Part shown: positions 41,980 through 50,113 of the stretch, piece by piece
How the letters are laid out: each line of letters starts with the position of its first letter
Position numbering within the stretch: the first letter of the stretch is position 1
NCBI RefSeq assembly: GCF_002211765.1
Contig: NZ_CP022133.1
Coordinates: forward strand, 2,294,001-2,358,000
Direction of reading: 5' to 3'
DNA length: 64,000 bases
DNA from: Idiomarina piscisalsi
GTDB lineage: Bacteria > Pseudomonadota > Gammaproteobacteria > Enterobacterales > Alteromonadaceae
The notes under the pieces: generated by a model
The model's database searches: none
What the model was told of the DNA's origin: nothing
The model's input: the letters and a program-made list of their open reading frames with translations, nothing else
Made by a program: the position numbers and the translations under genes

Positions 41980-42879
41980 TTATTCCTTGCTCTTCGTTGG
42001 ATTCGGCATATCGCCCACAATAACCTCTATTGCTTTCGGTATCACCTCAAATTCAGCGGGCGTATCGGTTTTATGTTCACCATCGGCATGAATTTGCTTG
42101 GGTTTTGACGCCTTAACACTCATTTTTTGGACTTTTTTACACACCACACGCTCGGCCACCCGCAAGTTACCATTTCGCAAATTAAAACCCAGTAACAGCA
42201 ACTGCCACCAGCGCTGAGGCTTCAAACAAAATAAGTTCAGTTGCCCATCTAACAGGGTCGAGTCTTCGCCCACAATATTGCCGCCACCGTAAAAGCGACC
42301 ATTACCCACCGCTAAGTGAATTGCTCTTAAGCGCTCTTCGTCGCCGTCAGCGCTTATACTGACCCTGAAGCTTTTATTGCGTTTAATGACACGAATAAAG
42401 GCACCAAGATACGCGAACACACCAAAGTACTTTTTCATGTCTGAGGTAAGCTCGTGCGTGACCTCTACACCCAGCCCAATATGCGCCACATTCACAAAGT
42501 AGTGGTTATTCACCTTTGCAAGGTTAATGCGCTCACGCTTGTCGTTCGCAATAACCCGGGCTGCTTGCACAATATCCTGCGGGACGCCTAACGAACGCGC
42601 TAAGTCATTCGCCGTGCCCATCGGCAAAATCGCCAAGGTCTGATTGTATTTATGAGCTGGCTCTAACGCTGCACTAATGGTTCCGTCACCACCGGCGACT
42701 ATAATGACACCGTTTTCCTTGTCGTAATTTTCAATGCAGGACACCATATCCGAGGGACTTTCCGTCACACACACGTCTACTTCAACGCCAGCGCTCCGAA
42801 ATAACGCAATAGCGTCGTCAAGCTCGTCAGCGTGACCATCACGACTTTTCGGGTTCACCACTAACAGCGCATGCTGCAT
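41980..42879 (-). CDS. Diacylglycerol-kinase-family lipid kinase (YegS-like)
   Basis: A 299-residue soluble kinase of the DAGK catalytic family. The ATP-site motif IVAGGDGTISAAL is near 60-72 and PMGTANDLARSLG near 86-98. A C-terminal beta-rich domain carries VGNGRFYGGG. Relatives phosphorylate lipids such as diacylglycerol or phosphatidylglycerol, and the substrate here is unknown. It heads the minus-strand run that includes the four-helix protein, the cyclase and YoaK. Confidence 0.88.
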   Translation of the reverse strand: MQHALLVVNPKSRDGHADELDDAIALFRSAGVEVDVCVTESPSDMVSCIENYDKENGVIIVAGGDGTISAALEPAHKYNQTLAILPMGTANDLARSLGVPQDIVQAARVIANDKRERINLAKVNNHYFVNVAHIGLGVEVTHELTSDMKKYFGVFAYLGAFIRVIKRNKSFRVSISADGDEERLRAIHLAVGNGRFYGGGNIVGEDSTLLDGQLNLFCLKPQRWWQLLLLGFNLRNGNLRVAERVVCKKVQKMSVKASKPKQIHADGEHKTDTPAEFEVIPKAIEVIVGDMPNPTKSKE

Positions 42880-43014
42880 TGTTCAGTCCGTTTTTTGTAA
42901 GTGTTGATTTCACTATAAGGGCTTTGCAGAGGAGCTTCAAAGCACTGACGGAATTTTTACGCTATTGAGGGTGGTGAGGCTGGCTCAATCTAGTGATAAA
43001 GTAGGCATCAAATA

Positions 43015-43305
43015 TCAGCTGCCGAACGAGAAAAAGACACCGACAGCCAGCTCAGCCCAAACATAAATAAAGCCCAGTAAGACGACAATGGCTGCATGCC
43101 GGAATTGCTTTTTGGACAGTTTTCGAGCGAGAAGTATTAGCGAAGAGCCAACCACTAACAATAACGCACCCATTATCACGAAACCGGAGAGAGCCCACTG
43201 AACATCGTTGCTAAACTGCATGGCAACCAACGGGATAAATAGAAGGCCGCAGGTCGTCAGTAAGACCCAGGCAAAGGCGGTTTTTTGTTGTAATATTTCT
43301 CTCAT
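43015..43305 (-). CDS. Small membrane protein of unknown function
   Basis: A 96-residue protein with three hydrophobic helices (about 11-30, 36-60 and 72-93) and a basic loop RKLSKKQFRH between the second and third. I do not recognise the family. It begins 25 bp after the GFA-family gene on the same strand and ends in a 135-bp gap before the lipid kinase gene. A GGAATAAAGCC stretch before the ATG can serve as ribosome site. Confidence 0.65.
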   Translation of the reverse strand: MREILQQKTAFAWVLLTTCGLLFIPLVAMQFSNDVQWALSGFVIMGALLLVVGSSLILLARKLSKKQFRHAAIVVLLGFIYVWAELAVGVFFSFGS

Positions 43306-43330
43306 GGCTTTATTCCTTTAGTCGTGGTCC

Positions 43331-43738
43331 TTACCCAGGTAACGCGTCGTAACTCGGCACATTACTTAAATCAACTGACCAGGCGGCGCAGTCAGCAACA
43401 AAGATCTTAGCCGTAGGCTTAACTGATATCGGCGTATCGAGGCTACCGGCAGGCACCACAACACAATTAATGGACTCCGCGAATGTAGGAAGCGCAGAGC
43501 CGCAAGACTGACAAAAGCTCTTAATATGCAGCGAGCCTGTGTGTTGGTAATGCGTTACGTTCGTTTCGCCTTTAAGCCAAACCAACCACCCTGCTTTAGC
43601 AAACAAATTAGCCGCATGAGCGGAGCCGGTACCTTTTTGGCAGCGGCTACAATGGCATAAATAAAATGCGCCGAAGTCACCACTCACCTCGTAGCCGACA
43701 CGACCGCAAAGACACGAGCCGTAATATTTTTGAGTCAT
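43331..43738 (-). CDS. GFA/CENP-V family zinc protein
   Basis: A 135-residue member of the glutathione-dependent formaldehyde-activating enzyme fold (Mss4-like). Zinc-binding cysteines occur as CLCGRVGY near 9-16, CHCSRCQKG near 28-36 and CQSCGSALP near 76-84, the full family set. Most members have no proven activity, so no reaction is assigned. It lies at the low-coordinate edge of the cassette-like region, but I see no attC-like site between it and the next gene. Confidence 0.85.
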   Translation of the reverse strand: MTQKYYGSCLCGRVGYEVSGDFGAFYLCHCSRCQKGTGSAHAANLFAKAGWLVWLKGETNVTHYQHTGSLHIKSFCQSCGSALPTFAESINCVVVPAGSLDTPISVKPTAKIFVADCAAWSVDLSNVPSYDALPG

Positions 43739-43827
43739 GACATCACCTGTTAAATAAATCCATCACCCGGCGCCCCTGCTTCGTTATATTTTCTGATGTT
43801 TATCATGTTGGTGTTTGCCGCTCACGC

Positions 43828-44202
43828 TCAATCACTATCATGACCGAGATCTAAATAGGCGATGAGATACCCATATTCTTTATCCGTCAGCATCCCGTTT
43901 GAATGATACTGCTTTGCTAGGTCATGGCTCCACGCTCTTCCTTTGGGAGGGAGCGGAACCGACAAATCCTTTTCGAGAAGCGCGGTATCTTCGACCGTGT
44001 AGCCTCTGGATACCGCCTCTTGAGCGCAATGCGCCAGAACATATTCAACCGCATATTTATCAACACTCGGCTGCCATGTGTATTCCGTTTCGCATGCAAC
44101 CTTTCGTTCGCCCTCGGCGGTGAAATATTCCAAACGTCCCGATGTGCAAGCCGATACGAATAACGCCAAGGCCAAAACGTTACAGGTACTTTTAATTTTC
44201 AC
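43828..44202 (-). CDS. Predicted lipoprotein, unknown function (possible cassette gene)
   Basis: A 124-residue protein with a lipoprotein-type signal: hydrophobic stretch then FVSAC at about 15-19, so Cys19 would be lipidated. The mature part is charged, with two further cysteines (near 37 and 59) and no recognised domain. The start is GTG with an AGGA site upstream. It begins just after the degenerate attC-like hairpin at 44220-44251, so it may be the last cassette of the array. Nothing attC-like follows its stop. Confidence 0.6.
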   Translation of the reverse strand: MKIKSTCNVLALALFVSACTSGRLEYFTAEGERKVACETEYTWQPSVDKYAVEYVLAHCAQEAVSRGYTVEDTALLEKDLSVPLPPKGRAWSHDLAKQYHSNGMLTDKEYGYLIAYLDLGHDSD

Positions 44203-44219
44203 CAGTGTGATTCCTGTCT

Positions 44220-44251
44220 ATATAACGCCCGCTTAAGCGTTTGCTATACGC
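44220..44251 (-). repeat. Degenerate attC-like site after the cupin gene
   Basis: The minus strand reads TATAGCAAACGCTTAAGCGG and then GCGTTATA, a short imperfect palindrome beginning at the cupin stop codon. It keeps outer and inner pairs of an attC (core GGCGTTA, inner CGCTTAAGCG) but lacks the usual central region. It may be a deleted attC. Confidence 0.5.
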
Positions 44252-44555
44252 TTCCTTCGGATTCTACGACCAAAATTCGTGCTTCTCCGCGAGGATGCGC
44301 AACATGCTCAGTTCCAATAGACGCATAGAAAATATCTCCTGTTTCTAACATCGCTGATTGCTCAAGCCCATTTTCTTTAAAGAGCATTTCGACAACGCCA
44401 TCCAAAACAACAAATACTTCTTCGCCATCATTTACATGCCATTTATAGGGCTTATCAGTCCAATGCAAGCGAGTCGTAATTCCGTTCATATTGGCGATGC
44501 TTTTTGCACCCCAGGCGCGTTCAGCTTTGAATTCTTTGCTTCTAATTATTTTCAC
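44244..44555 (-). CDS. Cupin-domain protein (cassette gene)
   Basis: A 103-residue single-domain cupin. Motif 1 is seen as WHVNDGEEVFVVLDGVVEM near 39-57 and motif 2 as LETGDIFYASIGTEHVAHP near 70-88, with histidines suited to a metal site. Similar small cupins act as sugar isomerases, dioxygenases or stress-binding proteins, and the substrate cannot be told. The stop codon lies within the degenerate attC-like palindrome. The start is close to the R'-like end of the preceding site, as expected for a cassette. Confidence 0.8.
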   Translation of the reverse strand: MKIIRSKEFKAERAWGAKSIANMNGITTRLHWTDKPYKWHVNDGEEVFVVLDGVVEMLFKENGLEQSAMLETGDIFYASIGTEHVAHPRGEARILVVESEGSV

Positions 44556-44580
44556 GATACTTCCAAATTATGAATAGTTT

Positions 44581-44634
44581 ATAACGCCTAGGCTCAGGGG
44601 CGCTCAGCGTCCCTTGGAGCCCATTGTTAGATGC
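44581..44634 (-). repeat. attC-like site after the DUF4236 gene
   Basis: On the minus strand it opens with ATCTAAC, a perfect RYYYAAC box that includes the TAA stop of the upstream gene, and ends GGCGTTAT. GGCTC/GAGCC arms with extra unpaired bases on one side, then AGGG/CCCT and an inner CGCTGAGCG hairpin, form the central fold. At about 54 bases it resembles the classic 59-base element of mobile integrons. Confidence 0.8.
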
Positions 44635-45703
44635 TTTTTGCCAACATAGCGATAGCACTTGAAAAGCCATCCCCATGACCAACTCTTGATATTTCAATTC
44701 GTTCATTTAACCCTGTGTCACTCGTGAAGTTCAGGTCTTCGTATAAGGCAATTGGCAGTTCAAGGTTATCTTTAAAGCGTTTGTCAGGACCGCCCCGTTT
44801 GTTAACATACTTCCAAGTTCTATCGACAACCTTTGCATCCCTTGGGACAATTCCATCTTCGATGAACCTTGTGCTTTCCACTGAAATTCTAAGGTTCGGA
44901 TAGCTCACAGCGCCAACACCATATGGCTCAAAAATAAGCACCTTATCAGGAAAGAAGTATAAGGTTTGCTTGCCAACTGGAATGGATGGCACTGAAACAT
45001 TGGTTTTTACATACGGTGGATTTCCGATGTCCAGTGATATTGAGGTTCGTTTGATTACACTCGCGGCACCAGCATTACGCTTTCTGTCTTTCACAGCACC
45101 TTCTGCCTCTACATGCCATTTACTCGACGACGATGAAAGCTGACCGAAGGAATCATGTAGTTTTTGGTATAGCGCCTCAATTTCAGGCTCAAGCTCAAAA
45201 AATAGAACCGTTGTTTTTCTTAAACTGTCCTTGATAGCTGCAATAACAGTGAGGGCGACAGTTAAGACCAACCCAATAAATGCGAGGGTTGGCGTTTCTG
45301 AGTTCTGAAAGGCGATAACCGTAATAATAGTACCGAATACTGCTATAGACGGCCAAATTCTCATCTTCTTTCGTTTGCCATTCATTTCAGCGACAAGATC
45401 GGTAGATGATGAATCAACCATTTGCGCGACATGGGCACTCTCTATTTCTTTTAAAGGCTCATGTTTAATATTGACGTCACTTTGCTCAAATTCATGGCTA
45501 TTTGGTGCGTCATTTTTTCCGCTGGAACCCGAGGGTAAAGTTTTTCTGTAATACAAGTCCCCCCTTCCCATATGGACGTAATTGCCACGAGGCCCAGTAC
45601 CGAATCGAAGCCCTTTGATTCCTGCTGATACGCCAACGCCGGATTTCGATAAATTGAACCTGAAGGGGCCGACGCTAATAGCTTTGCGAATATAAAATCC
45701 CAT
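44627..45703 (-). CDS. DUF4236 domain membrane protein (cassette gene)
   Basis: A 358-residue protein with an N-terminal DUF4236 domain (about 1-55: GFYIRKAISVGPFRFNLSKS and GVSAGIKGLRFGTGPRGNY). Two membrane helices lie near 115-132 and 136-153 (MRIWPSIAVFGTIITVIAF and LAFIGLVLTVALTVIAAI), followed by a soluble C-terminal region. The role of DUF4236 is unknown. The reading frame is long for a cassette gene. It is bounded by attC-like sites on both sides and its stop codon is part of the downstream one. Confidence 0.8.
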   Translation of the reverse strand: MGFYIRKAISVGPFRFNLSKSGVGVSAGIKGLRFGTGPRGNYVHMGRGDLYYRKTLPSGSSGKNDAPNSHEFEQSDVNIKHEPLKEIESAHVAQMVDSSSTDLVAEMNGKRKKMRIWPSIAVFGTIITVIAFQNSETPTLAFIGLVLTVALTVIAAIKDSLRKTTVLFFELEPEIEALYQKLHDSFGQLSSSSSKWHVEAEGAVKDRKRNAGAASVIKRTSISLDIGNPPYVKTNVSVPSIPVGKQTLYFFPDKVLIFEPYGVGAVSYPNLRISVESTRFIEDGIVPRDAKVVDRTWKYVNKRGGPDKRFKDNLELPIALYEDLNFTSDTGLNERIEISRVGHGDGFSSAIAMLAKSI

Positions 45704-45723
45704 CTATGAAACTCCCTTCTTTT

Positions 45724-45809
45724 GCACCTAACGCCGCCAGCACGCGCGGCTTTGTAGTGGAGGCGAAGCCGCAACGAAAAAGCCGTCGTTGTGCCTAGCT
45801 TGGTTATGC
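45724..45809 (-). repeat. attC-like site between cassettes 2 and 3
   Basis: On the minus strand it begins GCATAACCAAGC three bases after a stop codon and ends GGCGTTAGGTGC, where GTTAGGT fits the R' consensus GTTRRRY exactly. CTAG-G-CAC pairs with GTGCTGG leaving one unpaired G, the extrahelical base expected of attC. The centre folds by CGGCTTT/AAAGCCG. About 86 bases. Confidence 0.85.
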
Positions 45810-45812
45810 ATT

Positions 45813-46205
45813 TTAGCGTAGCCCTCTGGACCACACTGTTTTAACTACACCAAAAAACCGGCGATCTATCTCTATCGGACCAGAATGAGGAGAGTCCAAT
45901 ATGGCCGAAAAGATTATCTGACACGGGTAATAGTCATATTGAAATGGCACGCTCTTCTTGCTCAGAAAGAATTCTATATAGTTCCGATCATTCTCCACTT
46001 CAAACGGTGAATCGCAACTGGTGGTGAACTCAAAGTCATGCCTACCTATCGGTTCGGCCTCTATGCTCCAGCTTATGTCTTTCAAATGACCTACAGGAAA
46101 GGGCCAGCTACCCTCGAACAGCACCACGGGATTAAAGTGCAAATTCATCGACTGACGCCTATTTTCATGTGACGTCACCGTTGCTGTACTCAAATGGACT
46201 CTCAT
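45813..46205 (-). CDS. Hypothetical protein (cassette gene)
   Basis: A 130-residue protein that I do not recognise. It is rich in aromatic residues and in Asp/Glu/Ser, has no signal peptide or membrane segment, and has two cysteines (near 64 and 95). A start at Met20 (46148) is also possible, as neither ATG has a strong ribosome site. It fills the cassette between two attC-like sites, with its stop 3 bp before the downstream one. Its orientation agrees with the other cassettes, which supports a real gene. Confidence 0.6.
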   Translation of the reverse strand: MRVHLSTATVTSHENRRQSMNLHFNPVVLFEGSWPFPVGHLKDISWSIEAEPIGRHDFEFTTSCDSPFEVENDRNYIEFFLSKKSVPFQYDYYPCQIIFSAILDSPHSGPIEIDRRFFGVVKTVWSRGLR

Positions 46206-46231
46206 TTGCTACTCATATTCGACCGTATAGT

Positions 46232-46309
46232 GCATAACGCCACCATAAGCCGCGCGAGCTTGCGAGCGTCGGGCGACCGAAGGGAGCGTACTTGATGGCT
46301 TGGTTATGC
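46232..46309 (-). repeat. attC-like site after the metallopeptidase cassette
   Basis: On the minus strand it opens GCATAACCAAGCCATC and closes GGTGGCGTTATGC. The outer GCATAAC and GTTATGC are exact complements. CCAT-C-AAG pairs with CTTATGG leaving one unpaired C, the extrahelical-base pattern of attC hairpins. It is 78 bases long and starts 3 bp after the upstream stop. Confidence 0.82.
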
Positions 46310-46312
46310 ATA

Positions 46313-46873
46313 TTATAGGTCTCCTGCGTCCTGAACTACTTCAGACCAAGATTTATCGGAATGCCACTCGTCGTACTTTACCATCATTGGCAAGTAATGC
46401 TCTGGAATGTCTGATTCCGGCGCGTTGCTATACACATACGCCATACCTTCTCTAAACCATTCAGGTTTCATCATGGTCGAAACAGGGCCAATTTCATAAA
46501 ATTGGAACCAATGAACCAATTCGTGCTGAGTGATGTAGCGTTGCCACGATTCAGGAGCTATAACCGTACCGAGAAACGGATAAGAAATCGCTCGCTCATT
46601 TACTCCACCAAACGACTGGTAGCACTCTGCAGTAGAGCAATAAACAAACGTGGGGCTAGCCCTAAGTGGAAATTGAGCTGCAGAGATGTTCTTTACCGCA
46701 GAGCCATAAAGCTCAATAGCTTGATACATCCCCCTCGTATCCTCCACGCACACTGAGCCGTTGCACGTCACTCCATTTAAATGAGGCAGAAGTAACCTTA
46801 ACGGCTTTGCATATGACCAAGCGAGCGCTGGAATTGACGCAATTACTAAAACCAGAAATAGTTTTCGTATCAC
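46313..46873 (-). CDS. Secreted HExxH metallopeptidase-like protein (cassette gene)
   Basis: A 186-residue exported protein. A signal peptide is clear (about 1-21, ending AWSYA). HELVH at 117-121 is a zinc-binding HExxH motif, and WFREGMA near 139-145 supplies Glu142 as a likely third ligand, the gluzincin arrangement. Four cysteines (37, 42, 79 and 84) could form disulfides. No family name is certain, and the substrate is unknown. The start is GTG with AAGGA six bases upstream. It is the first cassette of the array and ends directly at an attC-like site. Confidence 0.72.
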   Translation of the reverse strand: MIRKLFLVLVIASIPALAWSYAKPLRLLLPHLNGVTCNGSVCVEDTRGMYQAIELYGSAVKNISAAQFPLRASPTFVYCSTAECYQSFGGVNERAISYPFLGTVIAPESWQRYITQHELVHWFQFYEIGPVSTMMKPEWFREGMAYVYSNAPESDIPEHYLPMMVKYDEWHSDKSWSEVVQDAGDL

Positions 46874-47217
46874 ACTGAGTCCTTATGTATAACATTTGTA
46901 TATTGCGCATGCGCATTTTATGCATTCATCAAATTGCGGCATTTTTTCATAACCCTTTAATAAGCCATTTTATTTTCCAAAAAACACCCAAAACAAGCAA
47001 TGCAATTCGAGCATGCTCATTCCCCGTCTCAGAAGTGCGCAATATCTAACTTTACGTTTTTATTATGTAATTGACATTAAACGAGCTAAACATGTAATAC
47101 AACAACAAGCTATGCACTATTGCTTACAAAAGTGAACCGCAAGTTAGGCTAGCTCCATGACCATTTCTTTCACACACATAACCCAGTAAAATCCCCTAAT
47201 CATTCAACGCAGGCCCA
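46874..47217 (+). other. 344-bp gap between the cassette array and greB
   Basis: No gene is visible. The stretch is AT-rich and holds the upstream region of two divergent genes. It contains a 12-base perfect palindrome TGCGCATGCGCA (46904-46915) beside a GTTATAC box (complement 46887-46893) that resembles the ends of the cassette sites. A TAAAAT near 47190 could be a -10 box for greB but has no good -35. Confidence 0.4.
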
Positions 47218-47709
47218 ATGAATCAGCGTATGAAAACCAATTTAATTACTAGGCCGGGCTACGAAATGTTGCAGAAGGAGCTCGAGCACCTTTGGCGGGT
47301 GGAGCGGCGCGAAACCGTGGAGAAGGTGTCGTGGGCGGCGAGTCTCGGCGACCGGTCTGAAAACGCAGACTATAAATACAATAAACAGAAGCTGCGCAAA
47401 ATTGATGGTCGCATTCGCTACTTAACCAAGCGTCTGGAGCAAGTGAAGGTGGTGGACTATTCGCCGCAGCAGGACGGTAAGGTGTTTTTTGGTGCTTGGG
47501 TGGAAATTGAGGATGAGGACGAGAACGTTCGCGCCTTTCAAATTGTCGGGCCGGATGAAATTTATGATCGCAAAGACGCGGTGTCGATTGACTCGCCCAT
47601 GGCGCGTGCGCTGCTGAAGAAAGAGGTGGACGACGAGGCCGAGGTACGCACGCCGCAGGGCACCAAGACCTGGTTCATTAATAAGATAAGTTACCAACAG
47701 CCCGCGTAG
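47218..47709 (+). CDS. greB: Transcript cleavage factor GreB
   Basis: GreB enters the RNA polymerase secondary channel and stimulates cleavage of backtracked RNA. The 163 residues have the N-terminal coiled coil with the acidic tip ASLGDRSENADY near 42-53 and the C-terminal FKBP-like domain with GKVFFGAWVEIEDED and ISIDSP-type IDSPMARALLKKEV. The conserved Asp and Glu of the tip are present. An ATG four codons in gives the family start MKTN and is an alternative. It is followed by tex, as in E. coli. Confidence 0.96.
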   Translation: MNQRMKTNLITRPGYEMLQKELEHLWRVERRETVEKVSWAASLGDRSENADYKYNKQKLRKIDGRIRYLTKRLEQVKVVDYSPQQDGKVFFGAWVEIEDEDENVRAFQIVGPDEIYDRKDAVSIDSPMARALLKKEVDDEAEVRTPQGTKTWFINKISYQQPA

Positions 47710-47772
47710 TCAATTCGTGATAGTATTCGTCCCCATTATTTGTCGTAACGTTTTAAAACCAAGAGATGTACT

Positions 47773-50100
47773 ATGAGCCAGATACCGCAATTACTTGCTA
47801 ATGAACTGAAGGTCGACGAGCGTCAGATTGCCGCTGTTATCCAGTTGCTGGACGAAGGCTCGACGGTGCCTTTTATTGCCCGTTACCGTAAAGAGGTCAC
47901 CGGCGGTTTAGACGACACACAATTACGCCAGCTGCACCAGCGCCTGAACTACCTGCGCGAGCTGGATGACCGCCGTCAGGTGATACTGAAGTCGATTGAC
48001 GAGCAAGGCAAGCTGACCGAAGAGCTGGCTCAAAGCATTAAAACCGCTGACTCGAAAACCGAGTTGGAAGATTTATACCTGCCTTACAAACCTAAGCGCC
48101 GCACCAAAGGCCAAATTGCGATTGAAGCCGGTATTGAGCCGCTGGCAGACCTACTGTGGAAAGACCCAACACAAAACCCGGAGCAAGCGGCCGCTGACTA
48201 CGTTGACGCCGACAAAGGCTTTGCTGACGCCAAAGCGGTACTAGACGGTGCACGCGCTATTTTAATGGAGCGCTTTGCCGAGCAGGCGGAATTGCTTAAA
48301 CGCTTGCGCTCACACTTGTGGCAGAACGCGCACCTAACCAGCACGGTTGCGCCGGGCAAAGAAAAAGAAGGCGCTAAGTTCCGTGACTACTTTGAATTTT
48401 CTGAACTGTTTAAGACCATTCCCTCGCACCGCACACTAGCATTGCTGCGCGGCCGTAATGAAGGCTTTTTGCAGCTATCCATGGACGCTGACCCGGGCAG
48501 TGAAGACAAAGCCTCCGGCTCGCACTGCGAAGTGATGATCGCCGACTTCCTGAACTTTGAACACAAGGGCCGCGCTGCGGACGACTGGCTGCGTCAGGTC
48601 ATTCAGTGGACCTGGCGGGTGAAGCTGTCACTGCACATGGAAACCGAACTTATGGCTCGCGTACGTGAACGTGCTGAAGAAGCCGCCATTCAGGTGTTTG
48701 CCAGCAACTTAAAAGACTTGCTGATGGCGGCGCCTGCCGGTGCTAAAACCACTATGGGCTTAGACCCAGGCGTTCGTACCGGTGTTAAAGTTGCCGTGGT
48801 CGATGAAACCGGTAAAGCCGTTGCGACCAACACGGTGTTCCCGTTCCAGCCGCAAAACCAAATGGACAAAGCCATGCGCACGCTGGCGACCCTGTGCAAG
48901 CAGTATAAGGTTGAGCTTATTAGTATTGGTAACGGCACTCACTCGCGCGAGACCGACAAAATGGTCGGTGACATGCTGAAGCAGCACAGCGAAATTAAAG
49001 CCACCAAGGTTATCGTGAACGAAGCGGGTGCATCGGTTTACTCGGCGTCGGAATTGGCGGCACAAGAGTTTCCGGATATGGATGTGTCGCTACGTGGCGC
49101 GGTGTCTATCGCTCGCCGCTTGCAGGATCCGTTAGCCGAGCTGGTAAAAATAGAGCCGAAATCCATTGGTGTTGGTCAATACCAGCACGACGTTAGCCAG
49201 TCGCAACTCGGACAAAGTCTGGATGCCGTTGTAGAAGACTGTGTAAACGCGGTCGGTGTGGATGCGAACATGGCCTCGTCTGCGTTGCTACAGCGCGTGT
49301 CGGGCCTGTCAAAAACTCTGGCCAAAAACATTGTCGATTACCGCGACGCCAATGGCGCCTTTGCCGACCGCAAACAGTTATTAGATGTGCCACGCATGGG
49401 ACCGAAGGCGTTCGAACAGGCTGCGGGTTTCCTCCGCATTAACAACGGCGAACAGCCGCTAGATGCCTCAGCGGTTCACCCGGAAGCTTATTCGGTGGTC
49501 GAGCGTATGGCAAAAACGAATGAACTGCCGGTGCAAGAGCTGATTGGCAACCACTCATTGGTAAAAAGCCTTAACGCCGCGGACTACACCGACGAGCGCT
49601 TTGGTCTGCCAACGGTAACGGACATTTTGTCTGAGCTAGAAAAACCAGGTCGTGACCCGCGCCCTGAGTTCAAAACGGCGGAATTCAAAGAAGGTGTTGA
49701 GAAAGTCAGCGATCTGAAACCCGGCATGCAATTAGAAGGTGTAGTGACCAACGTGGCGAACTTTGGTGCCTTTGTGGATGTTGGCGTCCATCAGGACGGT
49801 CTGGTTCATATTTCTGCACTGGCAGACAAGTTTGTCAGCGACCCGCGCGAAGTGGTGAAAGCCGGCGATATTGTGAAAGTAAAAGTGCTGGAAGTGGACA
49901 TAGAGCGTAACCGCATTGGTTTAACCATGCGTTTAAACGATGAAGTCTCTGCAAAACCGGCTGCTAAGTCTAAACCGCAGGGCAGCAGCTCTAATAAAGG
50001 CAAGCCTCAGCGTGAGCGTGGTCAGCAAAACAAGCAGCCGCAAAATGCAGCTATGGGCAATGCCTTAGCCGACGCTTTTGCAAAAGCGAAACAGAAATAA
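47773..50100 (+). CDS. tex: Tex-family RNA-binding transcription accessory protein
   Basis: Tex (YhgF) is a nucleic-acid-binding protein linked to transcription and stress survival. The 775 residues show the Tex N-terminal helices ([17 protein letters not shown] near 34-50), a YqgF-like domain ([19 protein letters not shown] near 325-343), helix-hairpin-helix repeats near 500-560 and an S1 RNA-binding domain near 650-720 ([20 protein letters not shown]). The tail is basic and rich in Gln and Asn. Order greB-tex is conserved. Confidence 0.95.
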   Translation: MSQIPQLLANELKVDERQIAAVIQLLDEGSTVPFIARYRKEVTGGLDDTQLRQLHQRLNYLRELDDRRQVILKSIDEQGKLTEELAQSIKTADSKTELEDLYLPYKPKRRTKGQIAIEAGIEPLADLLWKDPTQNPEQAAADYVDADKGFADAKAVLDGARAILMERFAEQAELLKRLRSHLWQNAHLTSTVAPGKEKEGAKFRDYFEFSELFKTIPSHRTLALLRGRNEGFLQLSMDADPGSEDKASGSHCEVMIADFLNFEHKGRAADDWLRQVIQWTWRVKLSLHMETELMARVRERAEEAAIQVFASNLKDLLMAAPAGAKTTMGLDPGVRTGVKVAVVDETGKAVATNTVFPFQPQNQMDKAMRTLATLCKQYKVELISIGNGTHSRETDKMVGDMLKQHSEIKATKVIVNEAGASVYSASELAAQEFPDMDVSLRGAVSIARRLQDPLAELVKIEPKSIGVGQYQHDVSQSQLGQSLDAVVEDCVNAVGVDANMASSALLQRVSGLSKTLAKNIVDYRDANGAFADRKQLLDVPRMGPKAFEQAAGFLRINNGEQPLDASAVHPEAYSVVERMAKTNELPVQELIGNHSLVKSLNAADYTDERFGLPTVTDILSELEKPGRDPRPEFKTAEFKEGVEKVSDLKPGMQLEGVVTNVANFGAFVDVGVHQDGLVHISALADKFVSDPREVVKAGDIVKVKVLEVDIERNRIGLTMRLNDEVSAKPAAKSKPQGSSSNKGKPQRERGQQNKQPQNAAMGNALADAFAKAKQK

Positions 50101-50113
50101 ATAAGAGAAAGGA

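Larger units (their letters stand above)
44220..46925 (-). mobile_element. Integron-like gene cassette array without integrase (CALIN candidate)
   Basis: Four small unrelated genes lie on one strand, each followed within a few bases of its stop by a palindromic site. All four sites end in the same GGCGTTA core (complement at 46235-46241, 45729-45735, 44582-44588 and 44223-44229). Two share the 12-base opening GCATAACCAAGC, and in at least three the arms pair as attC hairpins. Distances between cores are about 0.51, 1.15 and 0.36 kb, typical of cassettes. No IntI integrase or attI is visible in the window. The upper boundary near 46925 is a guess based on a GTTATAC box at 46887-46893. Confidence 0.7.

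Noticed and set aside
43331..43738. GFA-family gene as part of the cassette array
   Set aside because: It has the same orientation, but no attC-like site borders it on either side, so membership is not supported.
43739..43827. A fifth attC site after the lipoprotein gene
   Set aside because: The gap contains ATAACG and GC-rich bits, but no paired arms or GGCGTTA core, and nothing resembling R'' follows the stop.
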